Both the position numbers and the translations under genes were made by a program. The notes under the pieces were generated by a model. The model had not been told where the DNA came from. It saw only the letters and a list, made by a program, of their open reading frames with translations, and did not search any database. Positions 11,698 through 23,600 of a stretch of 40,793 nucleotides of DNA are shown here, piece after piece. The stretch comes from Priapulus caudatus. Lineage: Eukaryota; Priapulida; Priapulimorpha; Priapulimorphida; Priapulidae. The stretch is taken from assembly GCF_000485595.1 (NCBI RefSeq), contig NW_014577406.1, positions 241,001 to 281,793 of the forward strand, written 5' to 3'. Positions within the stretch are counted from its first letter, which is position 1, and each line of letters starts with the position of its first letter.

Positions 11698-14600
11698 GTA
11701 TGTATGTTCTCGAACGGTTCACGGTTGTTTAAGTTTATACTGTTATTTGGCTGCTTGCAATTTATTTATTGAGAATTTTTTTCACAACATCTATGTTGTA
11801 GTTGTGTTACCATAACTTAGTATATGGCAAGCATACCGTGCAGCGCTGCTATTATTGCCCCACGCTCCAACCGGCATCTAATAGTTTCTGTGTAACATTG
11901 ACTAATGGCGAGAACACTTGCTGGAAGCATAGAATATTAGCAGCTGATTTCTATGGAATAAATAGTCCTGTATTCGGGTGCTGTTGTACTTCTCAGGCAA
12001 TGAAAATGTTAGGTTGAGCCAAGGTAGAAGGAAAAAAACTAATCACAATATGGTTCTTAGATACGTAAAATCGGCTGCTCGGAGTGTATAATTTTGTGGT
12101 GGGGTTCTGCCTATGTTTAATAATGACAAATTGTGCGCCTAAAACACGTAGTTCATACTCGTACAATACATATACAGGATTTGTTTGAGAAATTGGCCAT
12201 CCGCTCACCCTGACTGGCACAGCTGTTCACGGCTGCTATGAATGTACCCGTGCGGTATTTCGAGTCGCAGTTTATATGGAAGTAGTATATATATGCAGAA
12301 GCTAATAATGACAAATGATTTGAGCTATTAATAGAGCAATTAATTTGAGCTAATAATTTGTCATTATTAACTCCGGATATATGCAATGTCGTGTGTTACA
12401 CGCGCCTTTCTGCTTTGCGTTAACGTGGGGCTTTCCACCAGGCCGGTGTTGCTCATATATAATTGCACGACTGGTCGATGCATAGTATTGATATCACGTT
12501 ATATGGCCTGACAAGTAGAAGGTAATAAATATCAGTCGATTAGGCAGTGGTGGCGGCTGCAGTAACCGATGCGAGCCAACCGGAAACTCAGAATGCCAGG
12601 GCGAAAACGGTGGTTGCTGAGTTAGAGGCTGTCTTGTGGCTGCTTAATTGGTAAGAGAGAGAGAGAGAGAAGAATAGCAGAATAGCTGTTCTAAGGCGTC
12701 ACCTAGCTGTAGCGTCAGGATCGCTGCACGTGTGAGTGAGCTAGCAGGTGAGCATGACTGATTTCTCATTTTCGTGCACAAACACGCCAGTTATAACAAG
12801 ATGAAACTAGACAGAGTGCACTCACGGAGAGTGCATACCTCTGCCAGCGACATACGCCATACGACTCACGAACACACGAATAACCCAGGATGATAACGCA
12901 GAGTACTGACCATGTACGAGCCTGGCTTCCTGGCTTGCTGCTCGCCCACATGTAGCACGCTCGCTGGCTCGCTGGCGCTGGGCTGCTGGGCTTGCTGACT
13001 CGACGCGCTAATATATCGCGCGAACACACGAACACATGGCCAGCCGAGACCGAAAACATAACCTTTTCCCAACTCTGTTGGGCGGAGTATAATTCTTATA
13101 GAGTGATCGGAGGCGATTCTAGCCGACGCAGCGTACTTAACAGCGAGCCGTGCAGCCGCGTGATTTGGCAGCGTCAGTTTTGAAATTGCACTTGAATATT
13201 TTTCTGCACTCCCACAATACTATCCTGGCTAATATTCCGCTGAGCAGACGCGAATGCTGTGGCATCGTGGCCTTCTGGCTGTGATGATAGGTCTGCGTGT
13301 GCAGACATTTTTGGAGATGCTAGCTGGTGCCGTGACATGATGAGGAGCTAGCTGGCTGATATTCAAGGATAAATCCAGTCAGCTTAGCTGGTAAATAAAA
13401 GGTACTAACACCAGGAAATGCTGAGTCATCGTGGTCCGCGACGTGAAAAATTGAGACGGAAGAAAGTGACTGGGTGTTGCACAAGTGCGAGTAGTTGAAG
13501 ATAATTTGATTGAAATTCTATGTATAGCTACCTAGTAGAAATGCACTTCCTCGATGTTCTGGTGGCGAAGTCAAAAAGTGATTTATGATACTAAATAGAA
13601 ATGTAGCGTGTTGTATAGGGTAGTTGACGAAGAGGTTGCAAGGTGGAAGTAAACAGGAAGACACTATCCATACGAACGGAATTAATTTATTTGCTGGCGT
13701 GAAAGTGAGGCAGAATATGGACAATACTGTGACCGACGGAACGCTCATAATTTCGTAGCTTGTATGCTTAACCTGTAACCATGATTGTATCCGCCCGACG
13801 AACGTCGGCGGGGGGAAAAATAGCATGTTTCAATGTCTGCCCAGCCGCGCCGCTCGTCCGCCCGCAGAGAAATTTCCTTCCGCTCTCTAACTCGGCGCCC
13901 TGAATTGACCTAGCGGGCTACAACTTAGTATAGGGCTTACACATCTTGGGGAGAAGGTGAGCAGCGTACAAACCAGGTTCACTGCGACCTTTATTGACCT
14001 TTACCTTGACCTTGATCATATTTCCTTCGCTCTCTAAGCTCGGGCCGCCTAATTGAACTAGCGCTTACAAACTTGGTATACTTACACATCTTGGGGAGAA
14101 GGTGTGTCGCGTACCAAGACAGGTCAGCTTGCGACTTATAATTTGACGCTTTAGCCTTGACCCTGATCATATTTCCGCCTTCCGCTCTCTAAACTCGGCC
14201 CTAATTGACGCTTAGCGCTACCAAAACATGGTATACTTACACATCTTGGGGAAAAAGGTGAGCACGTACAAACCAGGTCACTGCGACTTTATTTGACCTT
14301 CTACCATTGACCTTGATCATTTTCCTCGCTCTCTAACTCGGCCCCCTAAGGTGACCTAGCGCTAACAAACTTCGGTATACTTACACATCTGGGGAGAAGG
14401 TAGCGGCGTACCAAAACAGGTCACTGCGACTTTATTTGACCTTACCGTGGACCTTGATGCATATTTCGCCTTCCGCTCTCTCTAACTCTGGCGCTAATTT
14501 GACCTGCGCTACAACTTGATATACTTACACATCTTGGGGAGAAGGCTCGGGGCGAGCGTACAAAACGAGTCACTGCGACCTTTATTTGACCTTACCTTGA

Positions 14601-17600
14601 CCGTTGATCATATTTCCCTTCCGCTCCCTAATCCGGCCCCTAATTGCACCTAAGCGCTACCAAAACTTGGTATACTTACACATCTTTGGGAGATAGGGTG
14701 TCGTGGTACCAAAACCAGGTCACTGGACCTTTATTTGACCTTTCTTTGACCTTGCCATCTATTTCCTTCCGCCTCTCTAACTCAGCCGCCTAATTGACCT
14801 AGCTGCTACAAACTTGGTATAGCTAACACATCTTGGAGAAGGTGAGCAGCGTACAAAACCCAGCGTCAGGCGACCTTTATTTGACCTTTACTTGAACTTG
14901 ATCATACTTCTCCCTTGCTCTCTAATCGGCCTCTAATTGACCTACGCCTAAGCGCAAACAGGTCAACTACGCGACCTTTATTTGTACATTTACCTTGACC
15001 TTGTCATCATAATTTCCCTTCCGTCATATAATCGGCCCCCTAATTGCCCTAGCTCTACCAAACTTGTATACTTACATCATTCTTGGGCAAGAAGAGTGTG
15101 TTCGGTACCAAACCAGGTCACTACGACCGCTTATTTGACCTTTTACGCTTTGACTTGATTATATTTGCGCCTTCCGCTCTATAACTCGGCCCCTAATTGA
15201 CCTAGCGGCACCAAACTTGTATATCTTACTCATCTTGGGGAGAATGTGTTGCTCGCGTACTGAAACCCAGGTCACTGCAACCTTCTATTTGGACATTGAC
15301 CGTTGACGCTTGCTCATCATATCTTCTCTTCCACTCTATAACTCGGCCCCTAATTGACTGCTAGTGCGACCAGCAACTCTATACTTACACATCTTGGCGA
15401 GAACACGGGGGGGGAAACCATGTAGTTGGCGACAACTGCTTTTTCTAGTTATACATGTGTTTGTCCACGTGTTGGTCAGCTACTCACTATATGTAGCTCG
15501 TGGTGGTCATTCCTGGCTACTGAACCTAACTGCTATGTCACTATATAGAGTGATATTATGTGCTGATCTGCTGAGTTCAGGTGCAGCTATAGGGCACATC
15601 TTGATATTGACTGCTGGGCAAAGAAGTGTAGATATATAATATGGTTGTAATAGCCCATAAGTGATCGGAGAAGAAGAAATATAGTTTAAATGCATATCTT
15701 ACATATCGAGATCTAGAAACAGATAGCAAGAAGTCCATATAGTAATGTGATGGGAATTTGAATCCTGTAATCTGCACAGTGTTTGCCACTGCTAGCCATG
15801 GAGTAGGAATGTGAGGTCTGTGTCATAAAAACGTTTTGGCATTGTAATGATGATTTGTGCTATTTTAAAACATGGAAAGGTCGATGAGTAAGACTAATAT
15901 TACGACTAGAATGTTTCTCATAACGCCCCCGCCCTGATGGTCCAGCGTGCCAATTACTTGGACATGTATCAGAGATATAGCTTACTGCTGCTCGTCAGTT
16001 GGTATAGTTAATATCAAGATAATATCAGAAAGTGCACTCCATGTCTCCTTGGTCAAAATTGCCATGAGTATAATCCCATGTGTAATACATGTAATAATAG
16101 AGAAATATTGAAGAATGATATATATATGTCTCGTCGAATTTACACATCTAGCCTGAATAAGTTTGTCAGATCAAGACGTGAAGTTGTGAGGCTATAGGCC
16201 TGGCAATTTTACATGTATGTACGAGTTTAGCTGTATAATAATTGAAGCAGGTGTGAGAGTCACATATGAGATACACATGAGATGTAGACGTTTGTGAAAG
16301 CTGGTCAATTATAGAATAAATAGCAGGTATAGAATGATAATGAAGTTATGTTTTAGTATGCCATTTCTGCATCTAGTGGATCAATTCCATGTACCAATAG
16401 ATAGTGGTGTGTATTTTCTGAATGGTATTATGAGTTTTTGTCGCTTGTATTTGTGACAAAAGAGCAGTTTAGATCCATAACTTGGTGTATTCTCTACAGC
16501 TGTTTGCTTCTCTGTGATTCAGACAGCTATAATCTGCAGAGAGCCCCCGCAGACATGACTCATAAAGGGAGCACTCCGGACACCATAGAAGCTGTCGTGT
16601 GCAAGAAGGACGATCTCAAGGATGGAGAGTAAGTCTTTACCATCCATCGAGACTACGTGGAGCAATTTCGAAATTCACTGGAAAGCTTGAAATGTTTAGA
16701 CGGAGACAATGATAGAGTTAGTCTCAAAATTCATACTCACAGATCTGTATGGTAATAAAACTCACAGAGAACTCTCATGTGCATATCTAACATGCTGTTG
16801 GTGTAATGCTGTTTATTAATGTAAATTTGTTGAGCGTATTCTGTTTGTAACATGGCAAATTGCATGAAAAAGCATAGCAAAATGTAGGTGTTGGTAGGCG
16901 TACACAAGTTGTTAATTAATTAACTAATTGTGGTTTCATGTGATTTCATGTTTCTATAAACCGTGTTTATGCAGAATGAAACAAGTAGAGGTTGGTGATG
17001 GTAAAGTGCTGCTCATTAGAGAGGATGGGGCATTTCATGCCATCGGTTCAAAGTGTTCTCACTATGGGGCGCCACTAGTGAAGGGTGAGTTTTCAGTTTT
17101 AATCATGTCTGGACAGAGTGGGTGTTCCAGTCACAACATATGTGCTGTTGATTTATAGGGCCGATTATCCTGTTGTAGGTGTCTCTACATACGTGCAATA
17201 TTGAATGGCACGGTACCATCTTCATAGTGTGTATAATTATATTGTCTCTCTTTCTATTGGTAGAGTAAGAGTGGTATTTTCACAGGTGCTTTGTGCAATA
17301 GTAGAGTGCGTTGTCCATGGCACGGAGCATGCTTCAGTATCAAGACCGGAGACATTGAGGATTTTCCTGGACTAGACAGTGTTCCTATACATGAGGTACG
17401 TTAATGTTTAATAGTATTAACTGCATGGTAATGTTAGATCCGTGAATAACGCATAGCACATGTAATTGCATTGTCCTCATATTCGTTTAGGTTTGTGATA
17501 AGGTTTCTAATTGTTGGCCATAGGTCTGACATGAGCTTCATTCATCGCGTTTAGTTTCTGATCTACATTCTAGTATAATGACGACATTCATGACTTTAAT

Positions 17601-20600
17601 TTTACATTTTCTGTGAAGATTCGTTTCTGCTAAATCTTTATGATAATTTTCAGACATTACTTTCCATAAATTCCCATTCCATCCAATGTCACTCTTCCGT
17701 CATTCAAGGTCATTGTGAGAGGAAACGACGTCGTTGTCAAGGCATCAGTGGATGCTCTGTCTAAGGACAGACGAATGAAAACGATGCACAAGTGTGATTC
17801 AAAGGACAATCGAACCTTCCTGATTATCGGGGGAGGTCAGTTTTGAATCTCAGCATGTGTTTATTACTTAACTTATTACTCTACATTTACTTGTGTTATC
17901 AGTGTCAGGCCTAGCTACAACAGGCGGGGATAAGGTGATACTGATAGCGTAAGTAGTATGATACGGGCTTGCACTTGTAATTAGAGACAATTCAATTTGT
18001 CAGTTTCTGACATTTGTGATCCATCTTCAATTACTACTTACTTGTTGTTTACAACTTGGTAAAGCAGTTGTTTTCTTCTTTTTAGTGTTTTGTAGTAATA
18101 GCGGTTTATATAAGTGTTGACAGTATCGTTTGTTGCTGTTGTCCTGTTATTAATGTTTGCTTCAATGTTCAAGCCCTGTATGTGTCTTAGTATGGGATTA
18201 GTATGTGGGTTTTAGCAAAGCTTACATATACTGTGTGCTTCATAATTTATAGGCCCATCTTCAGTTACTTGTGCTGAAACCTTAAGGCAACAGGGATTCT
18301 GTGGCAAGATTGTCATAGCAACTAGAGAGGCCCATCTGCCATACGACAAGCCAAAACTCAGCAAGGTGATCTAGACCTTACCAGCGTTAGAATTTACACA
18401 CATTTCGATAGTACTAGAACTTATTCTTAAAGTACAATTAAGTTTTTTTTAACTCATATCTGTTATAGTGTGCTAACAACAGAAAAATATAAAGTTTTAA
18501 TTTTAATTCAATAATTTAACTTAAGTGTTGATGGATTTGACATTGCAATTGTGCATCTTTTAACACGGTCACCTAATTTCCCATTTGCCCATCATGCGCG
18601 TGTTTAGCACGGTGTCACTGTTACCGTTATTTCATCATCCTGTTCTCTCTTCGTACCACGTACAGTTGTAAACAGCTATGGTTTATTCACAGGCTCTGGA
18701 CTTCGCACCAGCAAAAATTGCTCTGAGGGATGCAGCCTTCTACTCCACATATGACATTCAGCTTCTAAACAATAAGGATGTAAGAGGGTGTCACTGTTTG
18801 CATTATCAGTGATAGCAATTATCTATTGAGTCCAACTGAATATTAATTTTTCTACTGATACTAGACTAATAAAACTGGTTACATTGCACACAATTTTGAG
18901 TGGTCTTATCAGTAAGATGTCAGTAGGCCAGGTGTACTTTTCTAGTGTGTCTTGAACCTCGAAAAATGCCTTACCTGGAAATATCTATTTGTAGGCAGTG
19001 AAACTTAACCTAGCTGGGAAAAATGTTGCATTCAAAGATGGAGATACAATCAGCTATGACAAGCTAATGATAGCCACCGGTGGAACGTAAGTCCCACGTT
19101 GGCAAACACTGCAAAATATTGTGTTTGTAACACCAAATGTGAGGGATATATAACATTTAGTCATAGAACACTGATAAATTATATTGTATAGTATTGTATT
19201 GCGTTGTTTTATATCATGCTGTATCATGGCATATTGTATAACAGTATTTTCTTTGATTTTTATGTCTGACTCTCATCTTTTATCTTAGACCACGGACATT
19301 AGATTGTCCAGGCAGTGACCTTGAGAATATCTTTGTCCTGAGGACTCCAGATGATGGAAACCTAATTGCTGAGCGGGCTAAACAGAAGAAAGTCATCATC
19401 ATTGGTACATCCTTCATTGGTGAGCTTTCTCAATTGTGTACTAGTGCCACTTTCTTGGATGTTTTTTTTAATTTACTAGTCAAATGCAGTAATTAATTAT
19501 ACTCAAATTTACATATGTGCTCAATCTCAGCCATCAAGTATCAAACAAAATAAAGATTCTAAAGCAGCTTAGGCTGTGTTGTTATATAAAATTGCCAGGT
19601 GTATTATAATCTAAGGTTTGTATGTTGTAACTTATAAGTATAGCACATCCTATTTGCCGAGCTAATTTTTGGTATTTTTGGTAGGCATGGAAGTGGCTGC
19701 ATTTCTAGCAGGCAAGGCTGGCAGCGTTTCTGTGATTGGTCATGGTAATGTACCGTTTGAACGAGTGCTGGGTGCGCAAATAGGAAATGCAATGATGAAG
19801 GTATATATGCATCTAATAACAAGTCATCATATCATAATTTCCTTGTGATTTTGTTATGATTGGCACTGACATTGTTAGCTAAAGTATTTGCTGGTGATTA
19901 AGGCATACAGAAAGAGTTTATTATAATGCTATTATCTATATGTCTCCTTGTTTCCATTGCAGTTGTTTGTAGCAAAAAAAGTAGAGTTTTACATGGAAAA
20001 TGGAGTGAAAGAGTTTGTTGGCCATGATGGTAAACTTTCCAAGGTCATCCTGACGAGTGGTGAGAAACTCGACGCTGATGTATGTGTGGTAGGAGCAGGT
20101 AAGTTTCTGTGAGCCAGTGAACACCTACTTTGGGTACAATAAACCATCGGCTCTTATATCATCCACCTCATGGAAATTGACCATTTGAGCGAGGTAACCT
20201 AGCTTGCCACTCCCCTGGATATTGTTACTAGGTCGGTCAAACTAGTCCATTTTCATGTGTTTTTAGTACTTACTTACTTACTTATCCTCTTGGTCCCCCG
20301 ATGGGACATAGCCGTAGGCATGTTTTTAGTACTCGCAAGCCAAATTGTCTACTTTGTTGTGTTCCGTTGCCAAACATTGTTTTTTAGAACATTTTATCAC
20401 AACAAAGCTTGGCTGGAGCTGACTGTTAATCATACCAGCTGGGTAGCTTATGGTATTTTAACCACGGCAATACCAGATATATCTAAGAGGACATCAGTTG
20501 TAAATGGATGTTAAGCAGTAAGGTGCAGGATTTACTTGAGGAAATCTGGCATCAGCTGGCTAAAGGCTGATCACCAAGTCAGCTTTTTCTGTATCTGTTT

Positions 20601-23600
20601 TTGAGAGCAGTATATGCTATTATACATTAATAAACATATAACTTGATTATGTTCTATAGGTGTGACCCCGTGCACAAAGTTACTAAATGATTCTGGCTTA
20701 GAAATGACAGATCGTGGCCATGTCGTTGTAGACAAGGTAAGCCCTAACCAGGCTACCCTGTAAAAATCTTGCTAATAAATTGTTATATCACAACCAGCTT
20801 GTAAAAAAATCTTGCAACTTATTTGCTTAAATTGCACTACCAGCAGTAAGTTTGGTTGGGAGTGTACCTTTAGCATAGATAAAGATTAGCATGAACTTAG
20901 CTTTGGCATGAGATTTCAGAATATCACAATATAGTTTCAGAAAATTGGCTCCACATATGCAGTTACGCCAGTGTGGGCACGTATACATCCAGGCACTGTG
21001 GTAATGAATGCTTATCCAATTCTCGTCGGCATTTTGTTACAGAGGATGGGAAGTAGTAATGCCGATGTGTTTGCGTGCGGCGACATCGTTGTCTTCCCAC
21101 TTTTCCTATGCAATGATAAGAGAGTGAACATACAGCATTGGCAGATGGCAAGCCAGCACGGTGAGTCACACATGTATCACAAGTATCAGTGTAAAGCCTG
21201 GGACACACTATGCGAATTTCGCTGTGATCTGATCCGCGGAGAAAATATTCGCACCCGCATGCGATATATTGAGCGGACACACTACACGCGATCTACTGTC
21301 GCCACACGGCTCCAACCATGGCTCCAACAGTCATGTGATCTCTGGTGAACGCACCAATCTGTACGCAGCGATAAAAATTTGCAGCAAAAATATCAAACAT
21401 GTTTGATAGCTGCGAATTTGCGAATTTCAGTGCAGATAAAATTCGCGGCGAAATTTGCCATCGCTTGAGCAAACACACTGCGAATTTCGCGGTGATTTTA
21501 ACAATCGCCGCGGTCGTGCTAATGAATTTGCATTGTGTGTTCCCCACTTAATGACGTAATTACGAAATAAGACAGGAACTCTGTCTGTGCTGGCACATCA
21601 TAGGTCAGCGTTCATCGTAGAGTAAAGATATAAGATATAACAGTTTTATTTATTGCTTTCAGTATTGGTAAGTACAAGAATTTTAACAGAGTGGATAATA
21701 AACAATACAGTGAAGGGATGACGAAAAGACCATACGGTCATCTAGTCAGTCATCCCCTGGAAAAATGATATAAAGTACTCGGGCAGCTGTCATTGGAGTA
21801 GAAATATAACTAGAGCCGCAGAGCGTCTGGGCTCATCTGAGGTCTGTTGCTACGGTTATAAACGTAACATTTAAGTCGTGCGTAGTGACACCTTTGTTAG
21901 GCGCAGATATGCAGATACGCAGTTGCGTACACATCATTTCAGCAACCTTCTGCATTCTGCATACCTCCCAAATCCCATTGGTTGATACAAATCGCGTGCC
22001 TGAAACTCCTGTTTTATGGTCCATTGTGACCCTAACCCTAACCCTATTAAAAAAAAAGAAGAAATTTAATTGTTGTAAAAATTATTTGTTGTTATGAAAT
22101 TGTTGTAAGTAAATCATGTAAATATTTTCCTTAATTGGAAAGAAATAGTTAAATGGATAAAGATAGAAAATTACAGAAAACAGGTAAATAATAAAAAATC
22201 TGATGGGATTCGATTCAAGGACCTTTGAGCCGTAATCCTGTGCTGTAGCCGTTTCCAGATTATGGATGTGCCATGAATATGAGAACACTGTGACATCATT
22301 GAGGCAGTTAAGGAATCCATGTTTAACCCTCCTCTTGAGGGTCAAAAGGTTATAAGACAATTACTCTTCGCACGTCAGTTGAAAGCACATTTCATGGTCC
22401 TTTCAATAAAGTGATAAAAATGGTAGGTCAGCACTGAAACAAAAAAGTTCGTGACTGTTCGTTAGCCCATGTCCTCAGAAAATGTCTGATATCTGACCTT
22501 TCCCCCACTGCCCTTTGACCTGTGACCTCCAATTTCGGCACAGTGATGGCTTTTCCTACCATGATACTATACACCGACTATCACGAGCCTAGGTCGTGCC
22601 GTTTAGATTTGTGCCGCAATTCTGCATTTCCTCCCTATACCTTAAGTTAAGGAGGGAATGTTCCTCCTTCTTTTACACCTCTTAACCTTTGACCTTTGAC
22701 CCCCAGCTTTGACATCCCTACTCGTTTTCGGATTACCCCCCTACGTCCCGACTTTCGAATCCGTACGTCGAGCCGTTTAGATTTGTGCCCAACTGTTGAC
22801 GCATGGACGCACTATCATGCAATTCTACAAGCTGCAACTGACTACGTCAGATGAGCTAATAAAATAAAAGTGTTCTAATGGAATATTTGCACGTAACTGT
22901 AAACTAAGGACTTAGTCAACATGAAAAGGTTGTTTCCTAAATCTAACCTGGGACTTTTAAATGTAGATCTATGCATAAAATAATGATCTATGAAAATGAG
23001 AATAAATTTTTTTTATGTTAGACCATTCATTTTGGTAGAACTAAGAAGCTGAACCCATGCAGCAACCCCTCTTTCGAAACAGCAAGTTGGAAGAACCCGA
23101 TGAAACTATCACAAGTTAAAACTAGTCATTGCTTGTGCTCCAACACAGTTTATTTGATGCCCACTCCTGCATGTCACTGGGCCCATACACTTTCCCCTAA
23201 CCCCAATCCTATTACTAAACCCTAACTCCAACCTGACCTCTAATCCTCACCCTAACCTAATCCTAACCATAACTTGCCCCATTAAGTCCCCCAATTTTTG
23301 TAACCTGAGAGACATGGACCCTTTGAGCATCACTGATCATGAGTGCATGTGTGGGCATGACGATGTCATTTGTGAGTGCGTGCTGGTGGCAGTGTTCATC
23401 GTTTGTTATCTTGTTTTAGGTAAGGTGGCAGCATTCAACATGCTTGGTACTGAGAAGGATATATGCAGCGTTCCATACTTCTGGACAGCTTTCTTTGGCA
23501 AGAGCGTGCGCTACACAGGCACGTTAAATATCTATATAACTACAGTGTTTACCATGGATAAAATAATGAATGAAGCAGCAGGGTTGAATAAATGCGTGGC

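Larger units (their letters stand above)
11698..16522 (+). other. AIFM3 intron 1 (4.8 kb)
   Basis: The intron runs from GTATGT to TTCAG. It holds a small inverted-repeat element (12115-12371), a short GA run (12655-12670), copy B of the duplicated segment and the tandem array to about 15400. From about 15450 to 16500 I see unique AT-rich sequence with no gene. If exon 1 is wrong, this is simply upstream DNA. Confidence 0.55.
21161..23419 (+). other. AIFM3 intron 13 (2.26 kb), repeat-filled
   Basis: The donor is GTGAGT and the acceptor TTGTTTTAG. It contains a Harbinger-like MITE (21195-21548), CCCTAA telomere-type repeats (22030-22046 and degenerate 23194-23274) and two diverged units of a dispersed repeat (about 22500-22858). 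It is much longer than the preceding introns of the gene, apparently through insertions. Confidence 0.8.

Noticed and set aside
16555-16628. MTHKGS as the AIFM3 start codon
   Set aside because: It is possible, but the frame is open upstream to a good acceptor at 16521-16522, and exon 1 at 11676 supplies a conserved-type N-terminus in phase. It is kept only as an alternative.
22200-22260. tRNA or tRNA-derived SINE on the minus strand (GAATCGAATCCC box-B-like)
   Set aside because: Only a box-B-like motif is visible. I could not fold a cloverleaf or find a convincing box A.
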